From Candidatus Woesearchaeota archaeon (GTDB lineage: Archaea > Nanobdellota > Nanobdellia > Woesearchaeales > UBA525): DNA of 32,678 nt. Where the stretch lies: assembly GCA_027371725.1 (NCBI GenBank), contig DAHXMN010000002.1:1-32678 (forward strand), written 5' to 3'. Position numbers and translations under genes: made by a program. Every line of letters begins with the position of its first letter. Position 1 is the stretch's first letter. This document shows positions 1 through 6,047 of this stretch, piece by piece. A model generated the notes under the pieces. That model was given only the letters and a program-made list of their open reading frames with translations, had not been told where the DNA came from and did not search any database.

Positions 1-595
1 CTTGTGGATTAGTTTTGGCAGGGTCGACGACATCATACGGGACAGGAAGGTCGACGAGTACCTCCTCGGGCGTCTCGCGCAGAGCGGCTGCTGCGAACTC
101 ATCTACGGATTCGAGACCGGCGACGAGAAGCTCTCAGGGAAAATCGGCAAGGCAGGACTGACATTCGGCAAGAAAGTGATGGCGGCGAAGGCGACCGCGG
201 ATGCAGGCATCAGCGTTGCAGCGGCGATGATGATCGGACTGCCAGGGGAGACGGAAGAGAGCCTCGCCGCCACCCGGCGATTCTTGGAGACGATCCCGTA
301 CGACCGGGTGCGGATGGCCTTCGCGACGCCGTTCAAGGGGACGAGCCTTTACCGACTTTGCGAACGGGAAGGACTGCTCCTGACAGGGGATGATGGCGCA
401 TATACGAGCGAGACGCCAGTCATCAAGACACCGGTCGGGAGCGAGCGTCTCACCGAGTTCCGTCGGGAGACCTTGCGTGATCTCTATGGCTCGCCAGGAT
501 ATCTGGCGCGGTGCCGTGCGCGAATCGAGAAGGATCCGCGATTCGCGAAGGCGTACGACGAATGGTTCGCATATCTTCGCCAGACGCTGGAATGA
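1..595 (+). CDS. Radical SAM protein, C-terminal part (5' end outside window)
   Basis: The reading frame is already open at the left edge, so this is the C-terminal ~197 residues of a longer protein and no start can be assigned. The visible part resembles the second half of the radical SAM TIM barrel in B12-binding/Elp3-like radical SAM enzymes: a GFETGDEKLL-type strand-helix, then a conserved MIGLPGET turn near residues 77-84, followed by an ATPFKGTSLY stretch and a helical tail. The CxxxCxxC cluster-binding motif should lie upstream and cannot be seen. Substrate is unknown. The next gene starts at or just after the stop, so the two may be co-transcribed. Confidence 0.75.
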   Translation, partial: LWISFGRVDDIIRDRKVDEYLLGRLAQSGCCELIYGFETGDEKLSGKIGKAGLTFGKKVMAAKATADAGISVAAAMMIGLPGETEESLAATRRFLETIPYDRVRMAFATPFKGTSLYRLCEREGLLLTGDDGAYTSETPVIKTPVGSERLTEFRRETLRDLYGSPGYLARCRARIEKDPRFAKAYDEWFAYLRQTLE

Positions 596-627
596 GCAAG
601 AGAAAGACGAATACGGAGGGAAAGAGA

Positions 628-870
628 ATGAATGGACCGTACAGCCGTTTCGGCCTTGAACTGACAACGATGGTGGCAGAGAACAGATATCAGCAAGGGG
701 TCGCTGAAGGAGTCGAGCAAGGATACGCACGACTCTTCGAACAGCTGAAAAAACTCGAAGAGACGCATCAAGTCGAGATTACCGGACTTGACGCCACGAC
801 CAGCGAGCGAAGAACCCTCGCGCTCGATGAGCTCGTGAAGAACGCAATCGAGATGGCAAGGAAACGCTGA
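628..870 (+). CDS. Small hypothetical helical protein
   Basis: A protein of about 80 residues, rich in Glu, Lys and Gln, with a central helix (EQLKKLEETHQ region) that could form a short coiled coil. I do not recognise a family. Two starts are possible. ATG at 592 overlaps the previous stop (ATGA). ATG at 628 has a GGAGGG Shine-Dalgarno seven bases upstream (615-620) and is preferred. The gene directly follows the radical SAM gene on the same strand, which suggests translational coupling. Function is unknown. Confidence 0.5.
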   Translation: MNGPYSRFGLELTTMVAENRYQQGVAEGVEQGYARLFEQLKKLEETHQVEITGLDATTSERRTLALDELVKNAIEMARKR

Positions 871-897
871 GAGAGCGACCGACAAGCGACGCAACCA

Positions 898-904
898 TTT
901 TAAA
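898..904 (+). promoter_or_regulatory. TATA-like box of the PIN-domain gene
   Basis: TTTTAAA centred 26 nt before the ATG at 927. This spacing places transcription start at the start codon (leaderless). Confidence 0.6.
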
Positions 905-926
905 CCGTTTTCTTCTCCTCGCCATC

Positions 927-1379
927 ATGCTCATCAAGAAGACGACGGTCGTCCTCGATACGAACGCGCTCCTCCTCTTCGGGACGGAGCACGTCGACGT
1001 CTTCTCGGAAATAGGAGGAGCCGTCCTGGAACCGCACGAGATAGTGATTCCCGAACCGGTCCTGAAAGAGCTGGAGAAGCTCGGCCAGAAGAATTCTCGC
1101 GACGCCTGGGCGGCGAAGCTCGCGTACAGCCTCGTCCATGAGAAGCTGAAGATGCAACGGGAGCCGCTCATCGCGAAGCTCCTCTTCCCGCAGAAAGAGA
1201 TACCTTTAAAAACGGTCCCGAGCTCCAAGCAGCACGCTGATGACGCAATCCTGGCGATTGCCGAGGACGATCCTGCACACGCGGTCGTCGTGACCCTGGA
1301 CCGGGGCTTGCAGGGACGTCTTCTCGCGAAGAAGGTGCGCGTCATCGGGTTGAAGCAGCGACGATTGGCGTTCGTATAA
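927..1379 (+). CDS. PIN-domain ribonuclease (FCF1/VapC9-like, COG1412 type)
   Basis: A 150-aa PIN-domain protein. The acidic metal-binding set is visible: D11 in the first strand (VLDTNAL), E48 (VLKELEKL), D105/D106 (HADDAIL) and D125 (VTLDRGL). This is the geometry of Mg-dependent PIN nucleases. In Archaea a PIN protein of this kind is commonly encoded next to rpo7/spt4 and is related to eukaryotic Fcf1/Utp24, which acts in rRNA maturation. A role in RNA processing is therefore more likely here than a toxin role, and no antitoxin gene is adjacent. The start is fixed by a TATA box 26 nt upstream. It is followed after 21 nt by rpo7. Confidence 0.88.
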   Translation: MLIKKTTVVLDTNALLLFGTEHVDVFSEIGGAVLEPHEIVIPEPVLKELEKLGQKNSRDAWAAKLAYSLVHEKLKMQREPLIAKLLFPQKEIPLKTVPSSKQHADDAILAIAEDDPAHAVVVTLDRGLQGRLLAKKVRVIGLKQRRLAFV

Positions 1380-1400
1380 AAAGAGAACGAGGGGTGCCAC

Positions 1401-1985
1401 GTGTTTTACGCAGTCAAGGTGAAGGACCACATCCGCGTCCCGCCGGCCATGTTCGGGCTCGACCTGAAGGAGTCGGTGGTGAAGGCGGTCAAGACCCAGT
1501 ACACCGGCCACATCAGCAAGGACATCGGCATCGTCATCGACGTCCTCGAGGTGACCGCGGTCAAGGAGGGCATCATCATCCCGGGCGACGGCGCGAGCTA
1601 CTACGAGACCGAGTTCGAGCTCCTCACGTTCATCCCCGAGATCCAGGAGGTGCTCCTCGGCACGGTGCGCGACGTCGCGGAGTTCGGCGCGTTCCTCAAC
1701 ATCGGGCCGATCGACGGCATGATCCACGTCAGCCAGGCGATGAACGACTTCGTCTCCAGCACCAAGGAGAAGACGCTCCAGGGCAAGGACACCGGGCGCG
1801 TGCTCAAGGTCGGGGACAAGTGCCTGGCGCGCATGGTCGCGATCAGCTACAAGGACGCCGCCAACCCGAAGTTCGGCCTGACGATGCGTCAGGACGGGCT
1901 GGGCAAGGACGAATGGGTAGTCGACGATCTGAGCGGCGAGCCCAAGGCGAGGAAGCGGCCCGGCAAGGAGAAGGCCGCGGCATAA
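1401..1985 (+). CDS. rpo7: RNA polymerase subunit Rpo7 (RpoE')
   Basis: A 194-aa homologue of archaeal Rpo7/eukaryotic Rpb7, the stalk subunit that with Rpo4 binds emerging RNA. Residues 1-80 form the tip RNP-like domain, beginning FYAVKVKDHIRVPP. Residues ~82-165 form an S1 domain (GTVRDVAEFGAFLNIGPIDGM). The last ~25 residues are a lysine-rich tail. The start is GTG at 1401, supported by GAGGGGTG at about 1389-1396. An internal TATA-like stretch at 1374-1381 overlaps the PIN gene's stop codon and could give a secondary promoter. It is followed after 12 nt by spt4, the usual archaeal order. Confidence 0.95.
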   Translation: MFYAVKVKDHIRVPPAMFGLDLKESVVKAVKTQYTGHISKDIGIVIDVLEVTAVKEGIIIPGDGASYYETEFELLTFIPEIQEVLLGTVRDVAEFGAFLNIGPIDGMIHVSQAMNDFVSSTKEKTLQGKDTGRVLKVGDKCLARMVAISYKDAANPKFGLTMRQDGLGKDEWVVDDLSGEPKARKRPGKEKAAA

Positions 1986-1997
1986 GGGTGAACGGTC

Positions 1998-2186
1998 ATG
2001 GCGAAGAAGCAAGCATGCAAGAACTGTAAGATTTTCGTCGACGGCGAGGTCTGCCCGCTCTGCAAGAGCACCAACCTGAGCCCGAACTGGCAGGGCAGGA
2101 TCTCGTTCGTCGACACGGAGAAGAGCTTCATCGCGCACAAGATGGGCGTGGAGCAGAAGGGCGAGTACGCCCTGAAAGTCAGATAG
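1998..2186 (+). CDS. spt4: Transcription elongation factor Spt4 (RpoE'')
   Basis: A 62-aa zinc protein with C7-x2-C10 and C19-x2-C22, the complete four-cysteine site of archaeal Spt4. Spt4 pairs with the NGN domain of Spt5 and clamps RNA polymerase for processive elongation. Length matches the family. It sits 12 nt after rpo7 and 9 nt before rps24e, so the three genes are almost certainly one transcript. Confidence 0.95.
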   Translation: MAKKQACKNCKIFVDGEVCPLCKSTNLSPNWQGRISFVDTEKSFIAHKMGVEQKGEYALKVR

Positions 2187-2195
2187 GGGTTGATC

Positions 2196-2537
2196 ATGAT
2201 GGAGATACAGATCGTCAGCAAGGACGCGAAGCTGCTCCTCAGCCGGACGGAAGTGAAGGCGCGGATTGCGTTCCAGGGAGCGACTCCCACGAGGAAGGAT
2301 GTCATCAAGGCGTTGGCGAAGGCGCTCGGCGCGAAGGAGGACCTCATCATCCTCCGGAAGATCGAGACTGCGTTCGGCAGCCAGAGCGGCAAGGTCCTCG
2401 GCTATGTCTACAACGACCGGAAGGCGCTTGAGACGCTCGAGCACGAGTCCGTGCTGAAGAAGCACGGCGCCGGGAAGGGGACGAAGGCCGACGAAGGGGA
2501 TGCGAAGACCGCAGAGAAGACCGGAGGCGATGAGTGA
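2196..2537 (+). CDS. rps24e: Ribosomal protein S24e
   Basis: A 113-aa small-subunit protein. The S24e core is clear: MEIQIVSKDAKLLLSRTEV at the start, then the GATPTRKDV turn, KALGAKEDLIIL, and the GYVYNDRKALE segment near residue 75. The last ~20 residues are a charged Lys/Asp/Glu tail. The start is ATG 2196 or 2199; AGGGG at 2185-2189 has good spacing to 2196. The stop overlaps the start of rps27ae by one base (TGATG), indicating translational coupling. Confidence 0.94.
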   Translation: MMEIQIVSKDAKLLLSRTEVKARIAFQGATPTRKDVIKALAKALGAKEDLIILRKIETAFGSQSGKVLGYVYNDRKALETLEHESVLKKHGAGKGTKADEGDAKTAEKTGGDE

Positions 2538-2770
2538 TGGCGGCCCCTGCAAAAGGCGGAGCGAAGCCGGGCGCGAAGCCCGCGGCCGGCGCGAAAGGCA
2601 AAGGTCCTGCGAAGAAGCCCTCGTCCAAGAAGGCCTCGTGCTACGAGGTGACGGGGAACGAGCTCAAGCGGAAGAACAAGAGCTGCCCGAAGTGCGGCCC
2701 GGGCGTTTTCCTGGCGAAGCACAAGGACCGCGTGACGTGCGGCAAGTGCGGCTACATGGAGAAGCGCTGA
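2537..2770 (+). CDS. rps27ae: Ribosomal protein S27ae with N-terminal extension
   Basis: A 77-aa protein with a C-terminal zinc ribbon: SCPKCGPG and TCGKCGYME give C50-x2-C53 and C68-x2-C71. This defines archaeal S27ae (free-standing, without the ubiquitin fused in eukaryotes). The first ~33 residues are an Ala/Lys/Gly/Pro-rich extension that most archaeal S27ae (about 50-55 aa) lack. ATG at 2537 overlaps the rps24e stop and is preceded by GGAGG at 2522-2526. A GTG three bases earlier is an alternative. This is the last gene of the cluster. Confidence 0.92.
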   Translation: MAAPAKGGAKPGAKPAAGAKGKGPAKKPSSKKASCYEVTGNELKRKNKSCPKCGPGVFLAKHKDRVTCGKCGYMEKR

Positions 2771-2775
2771 GCACC

Positions 2776-2800
2776 AACCTTTTTTCTCGCAATCCTTTTT
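2776..2800 (+). terminator. T-rich terminator after rps27ae
   Basis: A TTTTTT run followed by a TTTTT run begins about 10 nt after the rps27ae stop. U-tract termination is the usual archaeal intrinsic signal. No hairpin is needed or seen. Confidence 0.45.
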
Positions 2801-2883
2801 CGTTCTCATATTTTCTCGTCGGGCTTTCTTTTCTCCAAGTCAGATACATCTGTCCGAAAATCCTACATTTTTCTTGAATAATC

Positions 2884-2891
2884 TTTATATA
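2884..2891 (+). promoter_or_regulatory. TATA box of the acidic microprotein
   Basis: TTTATATA centred 26.5 nt upstream of the ATG at 2914, in a locally AT-rich stretch. Confidence 0.65.
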
Positions 2892-2913
2892 TGATGAGGT
2901 GTGATTAGTGCGT

Positions 2914-3075
2914 ATGACGTGGAACGTCGACCCGAACGGCGACCTCGTCGAAGAGGACGAGGAGCTCGAGAAAGAAGATAAGCACTCATACCGAGAGTAT
3001 GATAGTTTCTGCGCTATGGGTCCCGTTCCGAGGAGAGTTCTCCGAGAAGAAACACGCCAGCAGAGAGCGTGCTGA
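2914..3075 (+). CDS. Acidic microprotein, unknown function
   Basis: A 53-aa open frame. The first ~32 residues are strongly acidic (MTWNVDPNGDLVEEDEELEK then EDKHSYREYDSF) and use GC-ending codons like the neighbouring real genes. The best evidence that it is a gene is a strong TATA box exactly 26.5 nt before the ATG, the spacing of other leaderless genes here. The last ~20 residues change in character and run toward the structured repeat that begins at 3080. No family is recognised. Confidence 0.5.
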   Translation: MTWNVDPNGDLVEEDEELEKEDKHSYREYDSFCAMGPVPRRVLREETRQQRAC

Positions 3076-3079
3076 ACGA

Positions 3080-3206
3080 GTGCCGCCGCCGGCCTCAGGG
3101 CGAGGCGTTGCGGAAAGGGAAGCGGAGAGGCCAGGGGGACGCCCCATACGGGGATGGCCGTTGCCGGGAAAGAACATGCGATACGCCGAGCAGCCCGCGG
3201 CGGCAC
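3080..3206. repeat. Structured intergenic repeat, copy A
   Basis: A perfect 10-bp closing stem pairs 3080-3089 with 3197-3206. Inside are AGGGCGAG (3097-3104) and, 37 nt further on, the hairpin GGGGG-ACG-CCCC (3134-3145) followed by ACGGGGATGG (3148-3157). The same words in the same order and spacing occur at 29114-29175 and, on the other strand, at 23029-22980. The CCCC block could pair with either neighbouring G block. Whether it is a small RNA or a DNA element is unknown. Confidence 0.55.
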
Positions 3207-3255
3207 GAGCGGGTCTAACAAAAACTACAAAAAGAGAAGCCCAGAACCGGACAGC

Positions 3256-3666
3256 ATGGCCCGCGTCATGGTCTTCGGCAGCTTCGACCCGCTCCATGAG
3301 GGGCACCGGTCGCTCTTCCGCCAGGCGAAGCGGTACGGCGACGAGCTCGTCGTCGCGGTGGCGCGGGACGTGAACATCCGCAAGCTGAAAGGGCACGAGC
3401 CGCGGCAACCGGAGCGACAGCGGCTAGCGACGGTCGAGCGGGAAGGGTCCGTCGACCTCGCCATCCTCGGCGACGAGAAGGACTTCCTGAAAGTAATCGA
3501 GCGATACCTCCCGGAGACGATCGTCCTCGGCTACGACCAGGAGACGTTCACGGACGAGGAACTCCGTGAGAAGCTCGCGAAACGAGGACTCCATCCGGAG
3601 ATCAAGCGCGCAGTGGCGTTCCGGCCCGAGACGTACAAGAGCAGCAAAGTCGGGAAGAAAGAGTGA
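3256..3666 (+). CDS. ribL: Cytidylyltransferase-like nucleotidyltransferase, probable FAD synthase RibL
   Basis: A 136-aa single-domain nucleotidyltransferase. It has the VFGSFDPLHEGH signature (HxGH motif) in the first 20 residues, the GDELVVAVARD strand, a KGHEPRQPE..R segment and a terminal YKSSKV motif corresponding to the ISSS/T phosphate-binding motif. This pattern fits archaeal RibL, which adenylylates FMN to FAD; glycerol-3-phosphate cytidylyltransferase-like activity is the main alternative. Length matches RibL. ATG 3256 was chosen because the fold begins immediately. A weak A-rich box (CTACAAAAAG) lies about 27 nt upstream. The gene converges on aIF2 gamma with only 3 nt between the stops. 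Confidence 0.8.
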   Translation: MARVMVFGSFDPLHEGHRSLFRQAKRYGDELVVAVARDVNIRKLKGHEPRQPERQRLATVEREGSVDLAILGDEKDFLKVIERYLPETIVLGYDQETFTDEELREKLAKRGLHPEIKRAVAFRPETYKSSKVGKKE

Positions 3667-3669
3667 ACC

Positions 3670-5184
3670 TCACTTCTTCGGCTCGGTGATGATGCCGTAC
3701 CCGATGAGCCGGAAGCGCGTGCCCACCCTGCGCGAGATCGTCACGCGGCTGCCGGCAGCGGCGCAGATCGGCTTCTTCAGGCGGCAACCGACCTTGTTCT
3801 TCGAGAGATCCGTGACGATCCCGACCGTCGCGGCCGAGTTCACGTTGAGCATGAGCAATTCATTGGGGGTGAGCGGGTTCACCTTCAACTCCTCCGCCGC
3901 GCCGACGACGCGTTCCAGGAGCTTCGTCTCGAGCAGGAGGTTGTCCCAGACGGGGGGCAGCTCGCCCGGCCGGCCGACGACGCTGCCCGTCAGCGAGTCC
4001 GCGCGGACGATCGAGTGGTCGAGCGAGGTCATCAGCGCGAGCGAACCGCCCGGGGTCGCCTGCTCGACCGGCTTGCCGCCGGTGACGATGGAGTTGATGA
4101 CCGCGAACAACGGCTTCGCCTTGATCTTGTTGGCCTCCTCGACGATCCTGCCAGGACGGATCTCGACGCGTTCGCCTTGCTTGAGAATGCCTTGCTTGAG
4201 CGCGCCGCCGAGGACGCCGCCTTTGAGCTGGCCGGCCTTCGCGCCGGGCTTGTTGATGTCGAAACTGCGCGCGACCACCATCAGGGGCGCAGCCGTGCTG
4301 TCGCGCGCCGGCACGGTGAACGTGTCGAGCATCACCTTGATGAGGACGTCGACGTTGACGCCGCGCTGCGCGCTCAGCGGGACGATCGGCGCGTCCGCGT
4401 ACTTCGTGCCTTTGAGGAACTCCCTGATCTGCTGGTAGTTCCGCATCGCCCGCTCCGTGGAGACGAGGTCGATCTTGTTCTGGACGACGACCACCTTGTC
4501 GATGCCGCTGATCTCGAGCGCCATGAGATGCTCCTTGGTCTGCGGCTGCGGACAGAGCTCATTCGCCGCCACGAGGAGGAGGGCGCCGTCCATGATGGTC
4601 GCGCCGGAGAGCATCGTCGCCATGAGCGACTCGTGGCCCGGCGCGTCGACGAGGCTGATCTTGCGGAGCGGCTCGGTCGCTATCTGGTGCTCGGGGCAGA
4701 TCGCCTTGGTCGTGTACGCGGCTTCGCCCTCGCACGCCGGGCACTTCCGGAAGACGAGGTCCGCGTACCCCAACCTGATCGTGATGCCGCGCTTGACCTC
4801 CTCGGAGTGGGTGTCCGTCCACTTCCCTGACAAGCGTTCGGTCAGCGTCGTCTTGCCGTGGTCGACGTGGCCGACAAGGCCGATGTTCATCAGCGGCTGG
4901 ACGGGTTCATCATAAGAAACGGGATACGTGCCCGTCACCTTTTTGGACGCGGCTTTCGGCGCGGCATTCGATTCGGCCTTGTGCTCCGCCTTATGCTCCG
5001 CCTTATGCTCTGCCTTCTTTTCTGGCTCGTAGTCATGCTTCGGCTCTTCCGCCATCGCTTCGGGAGCCTGAGCCCCAGGAGCCTCGAGCGTCCCTTTCTT
5101 GACGGCTTTCTTAGCGGTCTTCTTGACGGCCTTCTTCGGCTTCTCCACGGCATCCGCAGGCTCGTTCGCTTTCTTGGCAGGCAT
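3670..5184 (-). CDS. eif2g: Translation initiation factor aIF2 subunit gamma with long N-terminal extension
   Basis: A 504-aa GTPase subunit of aIF2, which delivers initiator tRNA to the ribosome. G1 is at ~104-112 (GHVDHGKT), followed by the RGITIRLGY switch I region, a zinc-knuckle-like CPAC...CPEH segment (last ligand His rather than the usual Cys), VDAPGHE (G3) and QNKIDLV (G4). Two beta-barrel domains complete the protein. Family length is about 410, so the first ~95 residues are an addition: Lys/Ala/Glu-rich with tandem EHKA repeats near 58-71. ATG 5184 is supported by TTTATAAA 26.5 nt upstream. The translation factor frame could also begin at Met99, but no promoter or SD supports that. 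Confidence 0.95.
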   Translation of the reverse strand: MPAKKANEPADAVEKPKKAVKKTAKKAVKKGTLEAPGAQAPEAMAEEPKHDYEPEKKAEHKAEHKAEHKAESNAAPKAASKKVTGTYPVSYDEPVQPLMNIGLVGHVDHGKTTLTERLSGKWTDTHSEEVKRGITIRLGYADLVFRKCPACEGEAAYTTKAICPEHQIATEPLRKISLVDAPGHESLMATMLSGATIMDGALLLVAANELCPQPQTKEHLMALEISGIDKVVVVQNKIDLVSTERAMRNYQQIREFLKGTKYADAPIVPLSAQRGVNVDVLIKVMLDTFTVPARDSTAAPLMVVARSFDINKPGAKAGQLKGGVLGGALKQGILKQGERVEIRPGRIVEEANKIKAKPLFAVINSIVTGGKPVEQATPGGSLALMTSLDHSIVRADSLTGSVVGRPGELPPVWDNLLLETKLLERVVGAAEELKVNPLTPNELLMLNVNSAATVGIVTDLSKNKVGCRLKKPICAAAGSRVTISRRVGTRFRLIGYGIITEPKK

Positions 5185-5206
5185 TCGTCGACGGAACGAC
5201 AGGCGC

Positions 5207-5214
5207 TTTATAAA
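5207..5214 (-). promoter_or_regulatory. TATA box of aIF2 gamma
   Basis: TTTATAAA centred 26.5 nt from the ATG at 5184; it supports the extended N-terminus. Confidence 0.65.
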
Positions 5215-5375
5215 AGTTACTGAGGGAAAAGGCGAAGGAAAATCTCCAGCGCCGCCGAGGCGGCTGTGCGAATGACGCCCTGCTGACAAGAGCGATTGGT
5301 TGACGGTCAGGGCTGACGGCCATAGCCGCCGCTGCGCAGGAGATGCTCTCGAAGGAAGGCGGCGAGAAAAAAGCA

Positions 5376-5567
5376 CTATTCCGGCACTGGCGTCCGGCAA
5401 GTGGCGCGGCACGGGCCGTGCCCCCCGCACGTGCAGCCGAGGAACCGCAGCCGTCTGCGGGGCATCCGGCGCAGGTAGCTGTCGCTGACGCTGCCGCCCG
5501 CAGAGGCGTACCCGTCGCCGGAGCGGTTGCTGCACGCGTAGCCGGAACCGTTCGACGCGTATTCCAT
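5376..5567 (-). CDS. Cys-rich microprotein, unknown family
   Basis: A 63-aa protein in three parts. A Gly/Ser/Tyr-rich N-terminus (residues 1-30) has C12. A basic patch follows (LRRMPRRRLR, 32-41). The compact C-terminal motif is GCTCGGHGPCRATC, with C45, C47, C53, C57 and H50. The CxC-x5-C-x3-C arrangement with an intervening His could bind zinc or another metal. TTTATAAA lies 27.5 nt before the ATG, matching leaderless genes nearby, and this is the strongest sign that the gene is real. It is divergent from nothing obvious and lies upstream of aIF2 gamma on the same strand. No function is claimed. Confidence 0.55.
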   Translation of the reverse strand: MEYASNGSGYACSNRSGDGYASAGGSVSDSYLRRMPRRRLRFLGCTCGGHGPCRATCRTPVPE

Positions 5568-5590
5568 GGCGGACGGTGTCCGCGATGCCG

Positions 5591-5598
5591 TTTATAAA
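5591..5598 (-). promoter_or_regulatory. TATA box of the Cys-rich microprotein
   Basis: TTTATAAA centred 27.5 nt upstream of the ATG at 5567. Confidence 0.6.
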
Positions 5599-5802
5599 AA
5601 CTGGGTTGAAGCCGATCAAGCACGGCGTTCCCGCGCCGCGGCCGCAGCGACGGCCATCGCAGTCTTCCTCGACGGGGAACCGAGTCTCGTAGCGATCGAA
5701 GTTGACGCCGCCTCGCCGTCCGGGCGGCGGCTGCGGCGCTCTTTGCGTCGGGAAAGATGGAAGAGAGAAGATACTGATTAAGAGGAAGAAGAGAAAAAAA
5801 TG

Positions 5803-5857
5803 GCCTTCACGATGGTTTTCGGGGGGTTGGGGGGTGTGAGAACGGCATCGTGAAGGC
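5803..5857. other. Long hairpin with G-rich loop
   Basis: A perfect 12-bp inverted repeat (5803-5814 with 5846-5857) encloses a 31-nt loop. The loop has two runs of six G separated by TT (5821-5834), flanked by GTTTTC and GAGAAC, which could extend the stem with one wobble pair. It lies in a 480-bp region (5568-6047) without a convincing gene. Fifteen bases downstream is a second hairpin (5866-5881). Confidence 0.6.
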
Positions 5858-5865
5858 AGAGAAAT

Positions 5866-5881
5866 CCTTTCGGAAGAAAGG
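5866..5881. other. Small hairpin with GGAA tetraloop
   Basis: CCTTTC-GGAA-GAAAGG, a 6-bp stem closed by a GNRA-class tetraloop, immediately after the G-rich hairpin. Together they suggest a folded RNA. The rest of 5568-6047 shows no tRNA, rRNA or supported gene. Confidence 0.45.
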
Positions 5882-6047
5882 AGCGTGAATCCCTGCTGGC
5901 CGTCCGAATGTTTTGAAAGATGTTAAGCGGGGCCGGTCATCACTGCACGTTACGCGCCCGTCGTCGGTACGTTGTCGTCGCTATGGGCGGTTCACTGTCG
6001 TCACTGTCGACCCCTTTGTCACCACCGGTGAACATGGAAAAAGCCGT

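Noticed and set aside
1206..2552. 448-codon minus-strand frame across the rpo7-rps24e cluster
   Set aside because: It covers four well-supported genes on the other strand and has shadow-like composition.
4015..4830. 271-codon open frame opposite aIF2 gamma
   Set aside because: Shadow of the GTPase gene; no recognisable protein features.
5566..5781. Plus-strand 71-aa frame starting ATGGCGGACGG
   Set aside because: Repetitive Ala/Arg translation without promoter or ribosome site; the opposite strand has a supported start at 5567.
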